From the NCBI GenBank assembly GCA_934096945.1, contig CAKOND010000011.1, positions 1-46,138 of the forward strand: a stretch of 46,138 bases of DNA. The letters run 5' to 3'. The position numbers and the translations under genes were made by a program. Below the pieces are notes generated by a model. That model had not been told where the DNA came from. It ran no database searches and saw only the letters and a list, made by a program, of their open reading frames with translations. Of this stretch, positions 15,239-25,700 are shown piece by piece. The stretch comes from an uncultured Bacilli bacterium. Lineage in GTDB: Bacteria > Bacillota_I > Bacilli_A > RF39 > UBA660. Position 1 is the stretch's first letter. The number at the start of each line of letters is the position of its first letter.

Positions 15239-16264
15239 TTATTTATTTGGATCAACTAATATTTTAACCGCTGAATCCTTACCACTTGTAAGTCTTTCAT
15301 AAGCCTTTTGAACACCATCTAAAGGCACAATATCATCAACAAATTTCATTACATTTAATTTTTTATTAGCAATTAGATCAATACAAGCATTAAATTCATC
15401 ATAAGTATAAGCAATAGCGCCTTGAACAACTAATTCTTTCATAACAGCCATAACTGTATAAGTAGGAATAGCATCTGTTGCAACTCCAACCAAAACTACA
15501 ATTCCACCAGGTTTTACCATTGTAATTGCACTATTAACCGCAGCACTATTACCACAGCATTCAATTACAACATCAAAACCGCCATTAGTTTTTGCCATCA
15601 TATCGGGTACTAAATTTTCTTCTAAAGCATTTTTCCATTCATCAGCAACTCCAAGTTTAACAGCTTTTTTACCTCTTTCTTCATTAGTTTCTGTCAAAAC
15701 CACTCTACTAGCACCTTCAAGTTTAGCAAACATTGCACTAACTAGACCAATGATTCCTCCACCAATAACTAAAACATCATCACCAACAGCAATTCTTCCT
15801 AAATGAGCTGCATGAAGACCAACCGCCGTAGGTTCAACCATAGCAACTTCTTCATCCTTCATATCATCTGGAACCTTAATAACCATATCACTTCTAACAG
15901 CAATACGTTTTGTAAGCCCCCCCTGATTATCCATTGAAAGTCCCACAGCTTCACTCCAAGTTGCCCTACAAAATTGAACATCACCTTTACGGCATGGTTC
16001 ACATTTACCACATGGTGAAATAGGAAGTGCAGTAACTCTATCACCAACTTCTAAATCAAGTCTATCACCGGGATCAACAACTCTACCACAAAATTCATGT
16101 CCCATAACTAAACCCTTAGGTTCTCCATTTACCCAATAATGAATATCTGAACCACAAATACCAGTTTTTAAAATGTCGATTATAACCTTTTTACCATCAG
16201 CTTTAGGTTCTAAAATATCTTTAATTTCAAATTGTTTAATATCTTTAATTGCACATGCCTTCAT
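15239..16264 (-). CDS. Zinc-dependent medium-chain dehydrogenase (polyol/threonine dehydrogenase type)
   Basis: 341 residues from the ATG at 16264; an ATG two codons upstream is only 1 base from GGAG, whereas 16264 has a 7-base gap. Numbering from 16264: catalytic zinc ligands C37 (GICGSD) and H56-E57 (GHEF), four structural zinc cysteines C85, C88, C91 and C99 (PCGKCEPCRKGDVQFC), and the Rossmann motif VIGGGIIG. The sequence fits the sorbitol/threonine/butanediol dehydrogenase branch, which oxidises secondary alcohols with NAD+. The last residue of beta-2 is Glu (LTETNEER), in line with NAD+ preference. It is monocistronic with its own promoter and terminator, so the substrate cannot be inferred from neighbours. 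Confidence 0.92.
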   Translation of the reverse strand: MKACAIKDIKQFEIKDILEPKADGKKVIIDILKTGICGSDIHYWVNGEPKGLVMGHEFCGRVVDPGDRLDLEVGDRVTALPISPCGKCEPCRKGDVQFCRATWSEAVGLSMDNQGGLTKRIAVRSDMVIKVPDDMKDEEVAMVEPTAVGLHAAHLGRIAVGDDVLVIGGGIIGLVSAMFAKLEGASRVVLTETNEERGKKAVKLGVADEWKNALEENLVPDMMAKTNGGFDVVIECCGNSAAVNSAITMVKPGGIVVLVGVATDAIPTYTVMAVMKELVVQGAIAYTYDEFNACIDLIANKKLNVMKFVDDIVPLDGVQKAYERLTSGKDSAVKILVDPNK

Positions 16265-16288
16265 AAACATTCTCCTTACTATATTGCT

Positions 16289-16297
16289 ATTATAACA
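16289..16297 (-). promoter_or_regulatory. Extended -10 promoter of the Zn-dehydrogenase gene
   Basis: Minus-strand TGTTATAAT, about 25 bp before the start codon; the -35 region is a run of A and T. Confidence 0.6.
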
Positions 16298-16456
16298 CTT
16301 TTTTTATTAAAAAAACACTATATAAAAAAAACAATTTACAAATAAATGTAAACTATCTTTTTATAATTCTAAATTCTTAATAATATCCTATTATAAAATA
16401 AAACCCATTAATAAGTTCAACTTTATAATAAGATGCCTCATCTATTATTCTTCCTT

Positions 16457-17281
16457 TCATTTTTTTATTGTTACAACATGAGGATAAGGTATTTCTATAC
16501 CTTCTTTATCAAATCTTTTCTTTATAATATAATTTAAATTATACATATTTTCAAAAGTCTCACCATTATCCTTACCCCAAACCCAAGCTCTTAAACTTAT
16601 TGAAGAATCATTTAAGCTAGCAACCCTTACCTTTGGAAACTCAACATCTTTATTTTTTCCTTTTGGATTTGGATGATACATTTTATCCATTTCTTCTTTA
16701 ATTATTTTAATGGCTTTATCAACATCAGATTCGTAAGATATTGTAAAATCAACGAACTTTATAATTTCATTATCTGAATAATTAAAATTTTCAACAATAT
16801 AAGAATTCATTTGACTATTAGGTATAATAACCCTTCGATTATTAATTGTCCTAATAATTGTATGTCTCATAGTAATATCTTCAACAGTTCCACTTACTCC
16901 TTTAACTGGGCATTCAATAAAGTCTCCAACTTCAAAAGCATCACCTATAACTAAAGCAAAACTTCCCAAAAAGTCTTTCAAACTCTCTTGAGCAGCAAGA
17001 CCTAAAACAACTGAACCAATTCCGAGACCTGATAGCAAAGTAACAGAAAACTTGTGAAAAGTATCAAATTGTCCTAAAGCAAGAAGTACCATAAGACCAT
17101 ATAGAACAAATTTTTTTATTCTTTTAACAAACATAAGTAACGTTGTAACATTTTTCTTTCTTTTTCTTCTAATTGTTCTATCAATTAACTTATCTAAAAA
17201 AGTATTAATAACTACTGTTACCAAAATAATCAAAACAATAGCAATAAATTTATCTAAATACTTATCTAAAAATTCTTTCAT
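16457..17281 (-). CDS. Small-conductance mechanosensitive channel, MscS family
   Basis: 274 residues with the MscS architecture: three transmembrane helices (about 10-30, 52-72 and 76-105), the pore-lining TM3 with its small-residue pattern GLGIGSVVLGLAAQESLKD, then the beta domain GDFIECPVKGVSGTVEDITMRHTII with the conserved PNSQM turn, and a C-terminal mixed domain ending at PYPHVV. It opens under membrane tension and releases solutes during hypo-osmotic shock. The start has GGAGTG 9 bases upstream. It is transcribed alone, divergent from the unknown gene at 17380. Confidence 0.95.
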   Translation of the reverse strand: MKEFLDKYLDKFIAIVLIILVTVVINTFLDKLIDRTIRRKRKKNVTTLLMFVKRIKKFVLYGLMVLLALGQFDTFHKFSVTLLSGLGIGSVVLGLAAQESLKDFLGSFALVIGDAFEVGDFIECPVKGVSGTVEDITMRHTIIRTINNRRVIIPNSQMNSYIVENFNYSDNEIIKFVDFTISYESDVDKAIKIIKEEMDKMYHPNPKGKNKDVEFPKVRVASLNDSSISLRAWVWGKDNGETFENMYNLNYIIKKRFDKEGIEIPYPHVVTIKK

Positions 17282-17323
17282 CTAATATCACTCCATAATA
17301 ATAATAACAAAATTTAAAAAAAT

Positions 17324-17352
17324 TTGCAATTATTATAAAATATTGATATAAT
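17324..17352 (+). promoter_or_regulatory. Strong promoter of the unknown gene at 17380
   Basis: TTGCAA (17324-17329), exactly 17 bp, TATAAT (17347-17352); GGGGG (17368-17372) precedes the ATG by 7 bases. This is the closest to consensus of the promoters found in the window. Confidence 0.8.
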
Positions 17353-17379
17353 ATATATCACTTAAGCGGGGGATTTTAA

Positions 17380-18132
17380 ATGAATTATTTAAGTGTTGGT
17401 ACAAACAACTTATCAACAGATTTGTTTTTAGACATCAAAAACACCGAAAATATAAAACCTATCGGAGGACTCTGGGCTACAATCCAAAAAATGGAATTCA
17501 CACATTATAATGAATGGGTAGATCACTTATGCAGTAATCCATATATACTTTTTTTTCATAAATTTGATAATCCCTACCGAATTCCAGCAGTTTATATTAC
17601 TTTAAAGAATAGTGCCAATATATTTATCCTTGACAGTGATGAAAAAATTAAATTTTTAAAAGAAAAATACCCTTTTAATGACTGGATAGACTTTGAAAAA
17701 TTATCACGAGATTATGATGGAATATTCATAGATTTAACAAATATTAATAAAGGCAAACATCAAAAAAAAGATGCTATAATTAAAAATTTTTCAGTAAATA
17801 CATTAATTTTATTTAACTTAAGTTGCATAGACTTCTATAAGCAAGCTGAAGTAGATTTAACAAATACTACACTTGGCAATCCTTACGAATTCCCAGAATA
17901 CACAATCAAAATAAATTCACAAAAATTGAAAATTGAACAAGCTAAAAATGAAATTCAATTATTAATAGAAAAAATAAAAAGATATATGTTAGATAATAAT
18001 ATTAAACCATCACTTGAAAATTATGAAATCATTAAAAAAGTCTTTCAAGAAGCAATAAACAAAGCATTAATATCTGAAAATAGTTCACAAAAAGAGGCTT
18101 TATTAATAAGAAAAGTGTTTAATCAATTTTAA
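17380..18132 (+). CDS. Unknown cytosolic protein with KPIGGLWAT motif
   Basis: 250 residues, no signal peptide or membrane helix. The N-terminal 125 residues form a mixed alpha/beta domain with YLSVGTNNLS, KPIGGLWAT, WVDHL, AVYITLK, IFILDSDEKI and the pair LSRDYDGIFIDL. The KP-x-GGLW motif followed by a W-D pair recalls small phage- and plasmid-associated proteins of Firmicutes, some suspected of an ADP-ribosyltransferase-like fold; I cannot confirm this. The C-terminal half is helical and probably coiled (INSQKLKIEQAKNEIQLLIE). It is monocistronic with a near-consensus promoter and a convergent terminator, so it is probably well expressed. Confidence 0.7.
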   Translation: MNYLSVGTNNLSTDLFLDIKNTENIKPIGGLWATIQKMEFTHYNEWVDHLCSNPYILFFHKFDNPYRIPAVYITLKNSANIFILDSDEKIKFLKEKYPFNDWIDFEKLSRDYDGIFIDLTNINKGKHQKKDAIIKNFSVNTLILFNLSCIDFYKQAEVDLTNTTLGNPYEFPEYTIKINSQKLKIEQAKNEIQLLIEKIKRYMLDNNIKPSLENYEIIKKVFQEAINKALISENSSQKEALLIRKVFNQF

Positions 18133-18140
18133 ACACTTTT
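18111..18140. terminator. Bidirectional terminator overlapping both stop codons
   Basis: A perfect 12-bp stem, AAAAGTGTTTAA (18111-18122) and TTAAACACTTTT (18129-18140), with a six-base loop and T-runs on both strands. The stops of the two convergent genes both lie within it. Confidence 0.88.
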
Positions 18141-18703
18141 TTAATTATTATACTAAATAAATAAGCAACTGCCATCATAACTATAACAGTAATAATACTT
18201 GATGGATTGTGTAAACTTTCTAAAAGACCAGTACCAACAACACCCCAAAAGTAAACTAAAAATATTTTACTAATTATTATTGCAATCATATATTTTTTAA
18301 AATTCATATTACAAAGTCCAGCAGCTATATTAATCATAAATGCTGGAGTAAATGGAATTGATAAAATAACAGTTACTTGACTTAAAGATAAGTTTTCAAT
18401 ATAATTCATACATTTAGTAAGTAAATTAACATTTTTAATTTTGTTAACAATCCATTTTCTTAAAAATCTTTTAACTAAATAATAAGAAATCATACAACCA
18501 ATACAAGTACAAATCCAAGAAATTATAAAACCTATAATTTTTCCAAAAGCTACAAAATTAATGGTTATAAAAACAAATAATGGAAGTGGTGGTATAATAC
18601 TTTCAAATATGATAAATAAAGATCCAAGTAAAGGACCATATACTCCGAGTGCATCAATCGTACTCATAATAAATTCATAAAAACTATTAAATAATCCATC
18701 CAT
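18119..18703 (-). CDS. DedA/SNARE-associated (TVP38-like) membrane protein
   Basis: 194 residues from the ATG at 18703 (a GTG three codons upstream is less likely). Several membrane helices frame the DedA-type re-entrant motif FESIIPPLPLFVFITINFVAFG, with ISYYLVKRFLRKW later in place of the usual G-x-x-x-x-Y-x-x-G/R region, and a second half-motif LSIPFTPAFMINIAAGLCNM. Proteins of this superfamily are proposed lipid scramblases or flippases that recycle polyprenyl phosphate or phosphatidylethanolamine. The gene is monocistronic and converges on the unknown gene at 17380, sharing its terminator. Confidence 0.85.
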   Translation of the reverse strand: MDGLFNSFYEFIMSTIDALGVYGPLLGSLFIIFESIIPPLPLFVFITINFVAFGKIIGFIISWICTCIGCMISYYLVKRFLRKWIVNKIKNVNLLTKCMNYIENLSLSQVTVILSIPFTPAFMINIAAGLCNMNFKKYMIAIIISKIFLVYFWGVVGTGLLESLHNPSSIITVIVMMAVAYLFSIIIKKVFKID

Positions 18704-18749
18704 AATTACCACTTTTATTATTATACCACAATTTTTTATATTTACTAAA

Positions 18750-19004
18750 TTAATGCAGTACCTGAGTTACATTATATCCCAAATATTCTAAATAAGCAAC
18801 AACTTTGCCACTTAAATGCCCTTTATTACATATAATATAATATTTTTTATCAAAAGCTAAATATGCTTTGCTATTAAAAAGTAATTTATCAGCATAAATA
18901 TTAATACTTCCAAATGTAGGATTTTTTAAATAATCTTCTGGATGTTGAACATCAATTAATATTCCCATTTCAGGATTATATTCACTTAATTTAATTCTTT
19001 TCAT
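18750..19004 (-). CDS. Single-domain rhodanese-like protein
   Basis: 84 residues, about the minimum for a rhodanese domain. ILIDVQHPEDY, FGSINIYADKLL and YYIICNKGHLSGKVVAYLEYLGYNVTQV follow the rhodanese order of strands and helices. The active-loop cysteine is C59 (CNKGHLS), so sulfurtransferase activity is possible. It has no signal peptide. GlpE/YtwF-like proteins of this size carry sulfur in the cytosol. It lies 46 bp upstream of the DedA-like gene on the same strand and may share its transcript. Confidence 0.8.
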   Translation of the reverse strand: MKRIKLSEYNPEMGILIDVQHPEDYLKNPTFGSINIYADKLLFNSKAYLAFDKKYYIICNKGHLSGKVVAYLEYLGYNVTQVLH

Positions 19005-19116
19005 ATAATATCACACTATATAATATGAAGATATCATATTAATGGAAATACCAAAAACCTATATTATAAAGCTAATTTTCTAATTTCAGAGGTTGATAAG
19101 TTTATAATTATACTTA

Positions 19117-19632
19117 TTATCTTGATTCCACTTTAGAATAATCTATTTTATCTAATTTATCAAGTAGTATTAGCAACATCTCCAATCCATCATGGAGTAA
19201 TTTTTTATGATTAACTACATTTAATAGTTCATACTTTTCTAATAGATCACAATTAAACGCATCATATTTACCAGCCATAATATTAATACTTGTTACTTTC
19301 TTAATTTTACTGTAAGGTTTTCTTTTTCTAAGTTGATGTGAATAAAGCATTGATACATACGATAGACTTTTTTTACATTCAACTTCACTAAAATTATTAT
19401 ACATTTCCAAATTTATCATTTCATTATTTGAAAGTACCACCATAATATCCAAATAATAATTATGTAATATAATATTATCATTTTGAATATATTTTTGTTT
19501 ACTAATTCCTATCTTTTAAATACTTAAATCAAATCCAATATCTTTAGATAAGAATTCAAGAAATCTTTAGTTATTTGTTCATGACTAAAAACATGCTTAA
19601 AGACCAAATCATTATTGAGCCATAAAAATTCT
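19117..19632 (-). pseudogene. Decayed Rpn-type PD-(D/E)XK nuclease family transposase/recombinase
   Basis: The intact part (19117-19452) reads LDIMVVLSNNEMINLEMYNN, then SYVSMLYSHQLRKRK and INIMAGKYDAF, a pattern typical of the Rpn/PDDEXK_2 family: a nuclease strand with catalytic D and E, then a helix with SYVSMLY. In-frame sequence continues upstream (QNDNIILHNYYLDIMV) to a stop, and a further piece in another frame (19530-19632 region) reads NDLVFKHVFSHEQITKDFLNS, the usual Rpn N-terminus. The gene is therefore broken by at least one frameshift and one stop. Such proteins are recombination-promoting nucleases common in gut Firmicutes. Confidence 0.75.
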
Positions 19633-19762
19633 TAAGTTTCTACTTGCACATTAATACCTTCTTTTAATAGAAACATTTTCTATCATACCACATTTGAAAC
19701 GCGATCTATGTCAATTCATTTCATGAACGTTAATTTTTTATATTATTTTGCAAAAAATAAGC

Positions 19763-19786
19763 AAAAAACGAAATTAAGTAATTTCG
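19763..19786 (-). terminator. Terminator of the type IV secretion operon
   Basis: Minus strand: CGAAATTA, two-base loop, TAATTTCG, then six Ts; 15 bp after the stop of virD4. Confidence 0.75.
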
Positions 19787-19800
19787 CTTAAAAATTTTTG

Positions 19801-21975
19801 TTATTCATCTCCAGCAAAGAAATCATCAAAGAACTCATCATCAGAAATAACATTATTAGCAATAACTGTACTATCTTTATCAACATTTATTTTAGGATTT
19901 TCAGCTACAGTAACATTTTTTGCAATTTCTTCATTAGGTTCATCTTTAACTTCTATAATAGGCTCATCATTTTTTTCGACTTTAGTATCTAATTTAGGAA
20001 GTACATCATCATCTTTAGGTATTAACACATTTTCTTGTGCCATTTTTCTTTCATTTTCCTGACGATCTAATTCTTTAAATTTTTCATCTAAATCTTTTAT
20101 CATACTATCAATATCCATACTACTTAAATTACCAGTAGGTTTACTCATATTATTTTGAGAAGGCATCGGGCCAAAAGGACTAAATGAAGGCATTCCCATA
20201 TCCATTGGTTTAAAAGGATTATTTCCTCCAAAAGAGACATCATCCTGTGCCATTTTTTTACTACGCTCTTCAGATACAAATTTCTTTAAATCAAATATTT
20301 CCACTTCATGCTTCATTCTACTTGGATATTCTTCTTCTTTTCTTGTAATACCCCATTGTATTTTAAAATCTGGTTCTAACTGAGTTCTAAATGGACTAGT
20401 TCTAAGTCTTATTATTATAGCTTCAAAAAGTTTCATTTTTTGTAAATCTGTTATAGTTATCAAAGGTCTAGTTGCATTTTTATCCTTTTCATCGGTTACC
20501 TTAACTTCACCACACATTTTACTTATTTCTTCCAAAGCTTTCATTTCAGTACTAATTAAATATACTAAATTACCACAGTTACCCTTAATAATTTCAGCAA
20601 CATTATCACCATAAACATCATTAAGTTGTGCAAAGTTTTGAATAATAAATGTAAATCTTATATCACGGCTTCTGGCTGCAGATACCATAGCATCAACATC
20701 CTTAAGCGGAGGCATATTAGCAAATTCATCAAGTATAAAATTAGTTCTAACTGGAAGTTTCCCACCATTTTCTTGCGCAGCATCAATTAAAGTTTCATAG
20801 CATTGTTTAATAAATATTGTCATTAAAGGATGATAAGTTTTCTTTTCATCATGAATAATCATAAACACAGCAGTCTTACCATTACCTATATCTCTCATAT
20901 TAAAATCACTATATGAAAGCATTTCACTTAAAGCCTCACCTGTTGAGAAATTTCTTATCTTTTGTCTAAATGTTGCAAGTAAACCACCTTTAGTATCATT
21001 CGGAGCATTAATAGTACTTGATGCAAACATATAAGCATTAGATTTTTCACCCTTCATATTAAAATATTCTTTGATATAATTACTACCCATTGCATATCTT
21101 TCTTCACCAACAGTACTCATTACATTTATACTATTTAAGTTAACTTCTTCTTCTTTAGCATCTTGAAACAAACCTAGTGATAATCCCGAAAAATAGTCAG
21201 CTGCCGATTTTTCCCAGAAATCAGATTCACTCTTATTAGATGGATCATATAAAATATTTAAAGCAACGTCATTTAAAAGTTCAATAGCTTTATCCTTATT
21301 ACCAGCTCTATAGTACTGATTAGGAAGTGTAAGCGGATTCCAAGAATTACCTCTTTGAGGCTCACGGAAATTAAGTACAATTATTTTATATCCTTTTTCT
21401 TTTAAATAACTTGCACTATATTTATAAATTTCTCCTTTAGGATCAGTAATAATCATTGATTCACCCTTTTTGGCAAGTAAATTAACCATCGGTTTAACTA
21501 TAGTTTGAGTTTTACCACTACCAGTAGAACCAATAACTAAATTGTGATATTCACCATTATCAATCCAAATATCTTTACCATTATTAATTAAAGGTATACC
21601 AGCTGCAGTAACAACTTCATCAGTAGGATGAACACATTCTACATTGGCTTGTTCTTTTATATCTTTTTCTTTAGCCCAAGCAGAATAACCATCACTAGAT
21701 TTCTTTTTAAAAATTAATCCAAAACCACCATCTTTATCTTTTTTAAATATATAAGATGATACACTTGTAAAAATACCAACCAAAGCAACAATAAAAAGTA
21801 ATAATGTTGCAGGAAAGTATTCTGGTGTAAAAGCTTTAAATGGCAAAAGTCCATAAAATGTTCCATCTGTAGATAAAGATGAAAAATTAAGAACAGCAAT
21901 TGCACATAAATATAAAAGCAAAGCACAATATATTGCAAACAGTAAAAAATCCTTAGGTTCAACCTTAAACTTCAT
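19801..21975 (-). CDS. VirD4/TraG-family type IV coupling ATPase
   Basis: 724 residues. Two N-terminal transmembrane helices (about 10-32 and 54-76) anchor the protein; the ATPase has Walker A GSTGSGKT (149-156), the conserved MIITDPKGE (174-182) and Walker B LDEFAN (415-420), followed by AARSRDIRFTFIIQNFAQL. This is the VirD4-like group of Gram-positive conjugative elements. Coupling proteins bring the DNA-relaxase complex, or protein effectors, to the channel. After residue 560 comes a long acidic, low-complexity tail (methionine/proline-rich, then Glu/Asp-rich, ending DDEFFDDFFAGDE) that could bind substrates. It is the last gene of the operon, 44 bp after the anchored unknown and followed by a terminator. 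No relaxase gene is present in the window. Confidence 0.95.
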   Translation of the reverse strand: MKFKVEPKDFLLFAIYCALLLYLCAIAVLNFSSLSTDGTFYGLLPFKAFTPEYFPATLLLFIVALVGIFTSVSSYIFKKDKDGGFGLIFKKKSSDGYSAWAKEKDIKEQANVECVHPTDEVVTAAGIPLINNGKDIWIDNGEYHNLVIGSTGSGKTQTIVKPMVNLLAKKGESMIITDPKGEIYKYSASYLKEKGYKIIVLNFREPQRGNSWNPLTLPNQYYRAGNKDKAIELLNDVALNILYDPSNKSESDFWEKSAADYFSGLSLGLFQDAKEEEVNLNSINVMSTVGEERYAMGSNYIKEYFNMKGEKSNAYMFASSTINAPNDTKGGLLATFRQKIRNFSTGEALSEMLSYSDFNMRDIGNGKTAVFMIIHDEKKTYHPLMTIFIKQCYETLIDAAQENGGKLPVRTNFILDEFANMPPLKDVDAMVSAARSRDIRFTFIIQNFAQLNDVYGDNVAEIIKGNCGNLVYLISTEMKALEEISKMCGEVKVTDEKDKNATRPLITITDLQKMKLFEAIIIRLRTSPFRTQLEPDFKIQWGITRKEEEYPSRMKHEVEIFDLKKFVSEERSKKMAQDDVSFGGNNPFKPMDMGMPSFSPFGPMPSQNNMSKPTGNLSSMDIDSMIKDLDEKFKELDRQENERKMAQENVLIPKDDDVLPKLDTKVEKNDEPIIEVKDEPNEEIAKNVTVAENPKINVDKDSTVIANNVISDDEFFDDFFAGDE

Positions 21976-22019
21976 AAAAACACGTTCCTTTCATTTAACT
22001 TATTATACTACATTTTCTT

Positions 22020-22781
22020 CTAATCTTCTATAACAAGTTTATATTTTCCATTATTTAATTGATACAACATATTACCAGTCTTATTTACATCACTAAAATA
22101 TCCCTTTTGAATAATAATATTTTTATTTTTCATACTATTTATACTTAAAAAACATTTTATAGAATACAAAGGTTCTAAATAATAATCTTTTAAAACAATA
22201 TCTTTGTTAACTAACACTTGAGTTTTTCCATTTAAAACAACATAGAGCAAATTATAATAGTTGTTAAGTTCATCGTCAGTAATATTAGTTACATAAACAA
22301 CACTATCTAAATATCCATTATTATCTAAATCAATATTAACTTTTTCACTATAAGGAATATCTTCTAAACTAAGATTTCTTTTAAGTAGCTCATTTATTTT
22401 GTTAATATCACTATCAGTTACCTTAGAAACAGTAAAATTATCAAAAGTACCTAAATTTTTAGAAATACCTAATAAATCACCATCATAACTAACAAAATTA
22501 TTACTAACAAATAAATTCCATGTATTTCCATATTTATATGTATAATATCCTTTATAAACATTATCTATATAAGTATCAAAACTTAAATTATCAACATTTA
22601 TAGTCGATCCTTTACGCCAAGAACCATCGTATTTCCATACACTTTGATCACCAATAATTACATATCCATCAATTAAATTTTTATTTTTATTTTTGCCAAA
22701 TTCATCTTTATGAGTTATAAACAAAATAAGTAAAATTATACCCAAAATAACAATTATAATAATTGGAACCTTTTTATTCAT
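22020..22781 (-). CDS. Membrane-anchored protein of the T4SS operon, unknown
   Basis: 253 residues: one N-terminal membrane helix (about 5-24) and an extracellular domain of about 225 residues. The domain contains NIDLDNNGYLDSVVYVTNI, a D-x-D-x-N/D-G-x-x-D loop like the calcium-binding loops of dockerin or FG-GAP repeats, and several aromatic-rich strands. It does not resemble VirB8/TcpC by eye. It sits 14 bp after the large wall hydrolase and 44 bp before virD4 in the same transcript, so it is likely an outer-face component or accessory of the secretion channel; function inferred from position only. Confidence 0.7.
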   Translation of the reverse strand: MNKKVPIIIIVILGIILLILFITHKDEFGKNKNKNLIDGYVIIGDQSVWKYDGSWRKGSTINVDNLSFDTYIDNVYKGYYTYKYGNTWNLFVSNNFVSYDGDLLGISKNLGTFDNFTVSKVTDSDINKINELLKRNLSLEDIPYSEKVNIDLDNNGYLDSVVYVTNITDDELNNYYNLLYVVLNGKTQVLVNKDIVLKDYYLEPLYSIKCFLSINSMKNKNIIIQKGYFSDVNKTGNMLYQLNNGKYKLVIED

Positions 22782-22795
22782 TATTATCCTCCCTA

Positions 22796-25700
22796 CTAAT
22801 TATCACTTGTTTTATATGCAACAACTTGATCTACAACTGAAACATTAATTTGTGAAACTTTACCACCAGTTGGATCTTTACCAATTATTGTATCACCATT
22901 AGTGCTTGTAACAGCAATATAATGTCCGTTTTCATGATCATCATTAACAAAATGAACTAAAACTATATTATTATTAATATTATGTTTATTAATAATTCCC
23001 ATTTTATAACTATTTGATGAAGTTCCAATTCTACGTTCATCTGCTATCTTAACAACACCTGGAGCAATTTTACTTATAGCACCACAATCCCAATTAAAAT
23101 ACCCTTTTTCATCAAAGCAAGATCCAGCATTTAAAGCATCTAAGAATTTGCCGGCATCAAAATCAGCTATAGTGGTTTCAACCCCAGAACAACTTATACC
23201 CATTGCAAGTGCTGTTACAGCACAGCCAGACATTCCCATCGTCGCAGAACTATTTCCTAAATGCTTAGATGACCATCTAGCATCACCTTGAGCATAATAA
23301 GTACAAGTTTGAGAATAATTTTCACACAAATCGTCTGAAAGATTAAACATTGCATTTCTTTGACTAGCCATTTTTTCAACTTGATACATAGAATATGCTT
23401 TTTGATCCTCATCAATTGTTGCTACACAACTAGAACCACTACAAGCTTTATCAGCTGCACAAGCCTTTCCAACTTCTTCACTTCTTGCATAAGACATATA
23501 CTTATTTATGTATTCATAATAATGACAACCACCAGTACCTGCATCACCAGGATTAAACCAATATTTACCTATATATGCATATTTTTTAAGCATTGAACTA
23601 AGTGAATCATAAGACTTAATTACATTAATAAAACCTAATACACCTTCACTAAATGAAGAATAACTAGCGCAGTTTGATAACTTTTGTCCATTATAACAAG
23701 CAATACCCCAGTAATTATTATAATTTGAATAACCCATAGATGCTGGACTATAACCTTCTAAAATGGCTCTAACCACTACAACTTCTGGATTAATATTATT
23801 AGCAACAGCTAAATCATATATAGTACCTGCATTTTCACTAAATATATTACCAGAATTACTCGTATGACTTGCATAATAACTTTGCAATCTTGTAATAAAT
23901 TCATCTCTACTTAAAGACGTTGATGAAATAGACATAGCTTCACAAACGTTACTACCACTTTTCTCTAAATAAATATATTCACAATGATCAGCCAAACTAT
24001 AAATTTTATAATTATTATTTATAGTTGAAGATGTATCTAAACTACTAAGCATTTGTTTATAAATATTTTTATAATCAGCATTACCATAATATATTTCTTC
24101 TCTAAACTCTTTTACATCATAATTAATTCTAACAAACTTCAAATTACTTAAACCAGCTCCATTGATTAACCCTTCCATAGTTTCATTAAAATTATTAATA
24201 TCAACATTACTATAATCAGCAAAAGTGTCCACAGGACCTAAAGAAAAAACAGAAATACTATGATTACTCCAACTACCTGTAGCAAGTTCATAATACGTAT
24301 CAAAATATTCTTGAGCATTATTTAAACCAACATCATTTAAACCAAGCCATATGACAATATTATAATTTGTATTATCTTCTAGTTTTTCATTTATTCCAGC
24401 AATACCACCATTAGCACTATTAGTATTATCTAAAGAAAATTCACTATTACCTACTAACCAATCATATCCGTAACCATTACCATATACTACTTTCTTTTTA
24501 TTTACTATACCAAATTGCATCATTCTATAAAGTTGTGCATCACCTAAAAACAAAGTATCAGAGTACGTCTGTTGAACATCTCCGCCAAGATTATCATATA
24601 ATAAACTTAATATACTTTCATAACTATTATTTTCATTTGCTTTAATACTAATTAATGTTGCTTCATCCATAACCAGATAATTAGACAAACTCAAATTAGT
24701 TATTTCATCATTATATATAGATGACAAATATAGATAATTTTCTATATCAGCATACAGATCTTCATAATTTTCAGGATAAACACTACTATAACCAAATGTA
24801 CATGTATCCAAATAAACATCTTTTATAGCATTATTATAATTACCTAAACTTAGTGCATTAGTTTTCATAATAATCATAATAGCTTGTAAAGCATCATCAC
24901 TAAATTCTAAATCACCGACCAAAGCTGCAGTTGAACCAAGTACATAATTTTTTAACTCAATTACTTGTTCATCTTCAGTATTACAAATAGTTAAATGAAC
25001 AGGTGCAGAATTAAAATCACACGCTTTATTATAATATCCGTCTTCGTCTTCACCACCTAAAGAAATAATAGCTAAAATTACAAAAATAAGCATAATAAGA
25101 CCACCAATAACAATTAATATCCATGGATTAGCAGCTATAAATGCTAATATTTTTTTACCCACATTAGCAGCTACAGCCTTTGCTTTCTCTTTAGCTTTTT
25201 TACTAACTGCTTTGGCCTTTTCTTTAGCTTTAGCTTTTGCAATATTTTTAGCATGTTCTACAGGATGCAAAGCATTATAAGCACTCGCTTTAGCACCTTC
25301 AATTTTATTAGAAATAGCATCCTTTTTTGCCTTTGCAAACTTTAGATTATCCATTACCCTATCCATTTTACTTTTTTTAGTAGTATTAGAACCATCAGCT
25401 TTAGGTTTAGTTTCTCCCTTATTTAATTTTGTTTTATTTTTTCTTTCTTGATTTAATTTATTTGCTTTCTCATCTAATTTTTGTTGTTTCTTTTTATAAT
25501 ATTCTGGATCATATACTCCATTCTTACCTTTAGCCCGATCATAAGCTGCTTGACCAAACTTATTATTCCTAATCGGGGTAGCTTCTCCTCCGCCTGCTTC
25601 TTGATCCTCACCAATACCAAGTCTCTTATTTCGTGCAGCATCACTTAACTTTTGATCAAGAATACCTTCTAATTTACCAAGATCATACAAAGAATTAAAG

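Noticed and set aside
22020..22781. VirB8/TcpC-like component
   Set aside because: Topology fits, but the outer domain shows no NTF2-like pattern and instead has a calcium-loop-like motif.
23360..23596. Plus-strand open frames inside the minus-strand T4SS and surface-protein genes (also 27207-27488, 42938-43180 and others)
   Set aside because: They are opposite strongly supported genes, lack ribosome binding sites and give low-complexity Ile/Phe/Ser-rich translations.
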